Part shown: one piece after another, positions 4,336-5,486 of the stretch | How the letters are laid out: every line of letters starts with the position of its first letter | Numbering within the stretch: the stretch's first letter is position 1 | Source of the DNA: an uncultured Collinsella sp. | GTDB lineage: Bacteria; Actinomycetota; Coriobacteriia; Coriobacteriales; Coriobacteriaceae | DNA: 5,486 nt | Assembly: GCA_902489965.1 (NCBI GenBank) | Contig: CABUCA010000098.1 | Coordinates: forward strand, 1 to 5,486 | Direction of reading: 5' to 3' | Translations under genes and position numbers: made by a program | The notes under the pieces: model-generated | Database searches by the model: none | Told to the model about the DNA's origin: nothing | The model's input: the letters and a program-made list of their open reading frames with translations, nothing else

Positions 4336-5486
4336 TTACTTCTTCCCAAATTTGATCTTAATTGCACGCTTCAATGCGTACTTGCCCAGGCTTGGGAGCT
4401 TTTGCTCGTATTTGACCATCGTGGAGCACTCGGGGCGATCGCGATCAAGATGGATGGCGTCAAACGCGCACTTGGTGGTGCACAGGCCGCAGCCGATGCA
4501 CTTGTTAGGGTCGACGATCGAGGCGCCGCAGCCCAGGCAGCGGGCGGTCTCGGCGCGCACCTGCTCCTCGGTAAAGGTCTCAACATACTCGCTAAACGGC
4601 GCAGCCTTCTCGCGTTCGCGGTCCACATGCGCAACCTCGCGGCTCGCGTTGTCGTAGCTCTCGATCACGACATCGTCGCGGTCGAGCGCGGTGTAGCGGC
4701 GCTGGTTGCGGCCGATGGTGAGCGTGGAGCCCGGCTGCACGAAGCGATGGATGGACACGGCGGCCTCGTGACCGGCGGCGATGGCATCGATGGCAAAGCT
4801 CGGACCGGTATAGACGTCGCCGCCCACAAAGATGTCTGGCTCGGCGGTCTGATAGGTCTGGGGATCGGCAAGGGCACCCTGGCCGCGGCCAAGCTCCACC
4901 TTGGAGCCAGCCAGCAGGTCGCCCCACACAATGGACTGGCCAATCGACATGACTACGCGGTCGGCATCGACACGACGCAGGTCGTTCTCGTCGTACTCGG
5001 GCGCAAAACGGCCCTCGTCGTCAAAGACACGCGTGCAGCGCTTGAAGGTGATACCGCACACACGACCGGCCTCGTCCAGGTGAATCTCCTTGGGGCCCCA
5101 GCCGCAGCTGATGTGAGCGCCGTCCTCAACGGCCTCGCGACGCTCCTCCTCGCTGGCGGGCATCTGGGCCTCGCTCTCCAAGCAGAACATCTCAACGTAC
5201 TCGGAACCCAGACGGCAGGCGTTGCGCGCGACATCGATAGCCACGTTGCCACCGCCCACCACGATGGTGCGGCCGGGCAGCGCGTCAATCTTGCCACTGT
5301 TGACCTCGCGCAAAAAGTCGACGGCCACGGTCACGTCCTCGGCATCCTCACCCGGAATACCGGCAAGGCGGCCACCCTGGCAGCCGATGGCCACATAAAA
5401 GGCCTTAAAGCCCTGCGCGCGCAGCTCGTCGAGCGTCACATCGCGACCGACCTCCACGCCATAGCGGAACTCGGCGCCCATCAGGC
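4336..5486 (-). CDS. FAD/NAD(P)H oxidoreductase, GltD-like, with C-terminal 4Fe-4S motif (partial)
   Basis: This is the C-terminal 383 or so residues of a larger flavoprotein; the 5' end lies beyond base 5486. Counting from the Met at 5481, TIVVGGGNVAIDVAR (72-86) is a Rossmann nucleotide-binding motif of the NADPH domain. VGGDVYTGPSFAIDAIAAG (219-237) is the second FAD-contact motif of the glutamate synthase small-subunit/dihydropyrimidine dehydrogenase-like class. Near the end, C315/C318 (RCLGCG) precede C328, C331, C334 and C338, a CxxCxxCxxxC pattern for one 4Fe-4S cluster. The last 30 residues are lysine-rich. It probably moves electrons between NAD(P)H and a ferredoxin-like partner. Genes of this class are often called glutamate synthase beta subunit, but the neighbouring hypA suggests a hydrogenase or other redox complex, which is inference. 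The Met at 5481 is internal, since the frame continues upstream in a normal family sequence. Confidence 0.9.
   Translation of the reverse strand, partial: LMGAEFRYGVEVGRDVTLDELRAQGFKAFYVAIGCQGGRLAGIPGEDAEDVTVAVDFLREVNSGKIDALPGRTIVVGGGNVAIDVARNACRLGSEYVEMFCLESEAQMPASEEERREAVEDGAHISCGWGPKEIHLDEAGRVCGITFKRCTRVFDDEGRFAPEYDENDLRRVDADRVVMSIGQSIVWGDLLAGSKVELGRGQGALADPQTYQTAEPDIFVGGDVYTGPSFAIDAIAAGHEAAVSIHRFVQPGSTLTIGRNQRRYTALDRDDVVIESYDNASREVAHVDREREKAAPFSEYVETFTEEQVRAETARCLGCGASIVDPNKCIGCGLCTTKCAFDAIHLDRDRPECSTMVKYEQKLPSLGKYALKRAIKIKFGKK

Overview
The window looks like part of a moderately GC-rich bacterial chromosome. GC-rich coding is interrupted by one clearly A+T-rich intergenic stretch. A mannose-family PTS operon with a DUF956 (ManO-type) gene, next to a hydrogenase-maturation gene and a Fe-S flavoprotein, fits a gut anaerobe. 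My best guess is a coriobacterium (Collinsella/Olsenella type), with a low-GC-clade Firmicute as the alternative. This is inferred from gene content and base composition, not from any search. All supported genes lie on the minus strand, so they are read from high to low coordinates.

Reading in the direction of transcription, the window opens with the 3' part of an NAD(P)H/FAD oxidoreductase of the glutamate-synthase small-subunit (GltD-like) class. It carries a C-terminal 4Fe-4S ferredoxin-like motif (4336-5486, 5' end outside the window). After 30 bp comes hypA (3877-4305), the nickel-insertion accessory protein for [NiFe] hydrogenases, here with an acidic C-terminal tail. Together they suggest a redox/hydrogenase locus whose other genes are not in the window.

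A gene-free, A+T-rich stretch follows (3543-3876). It holds a good -10 box for the next operon, two identical 11-mers that each contain the palindrome GTTTAAAC, and an imperfect dyad. The PTS operon then runs manX (EIIAB), manY (EIIC), manZ (EIID), tightly packed with Shine-Dalgarno sequences overlapping or abutting the preceding stop codons. Phosphate should pass from HPr to His9 (IIA), then to His175 (IIB), then to the sugar during transport through the IIC/IID membrane complex. After manZ there is a terminator-like hairpin with a U-rich tail, and then the DUF956 gene. DUF956 is therefore probably expressed at a lower level than manXYZ, by read-through.

Downstream of DUF956 lies a striking 22-bp-arm inverted repeat. 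After it come an extended -10 promoter and a tRNA-Arg(CCT) gene, and at the window edge a hairpin that probably terminates the tRNA transcript. I found no CRISPR array, transposase, phage gene or clearly new multi-gene system. The less ordinary signals are the non-coding elements: the paired GTTTAAAC sites, the intra-operon hairpin and the strand-asymmetric long hairpin.
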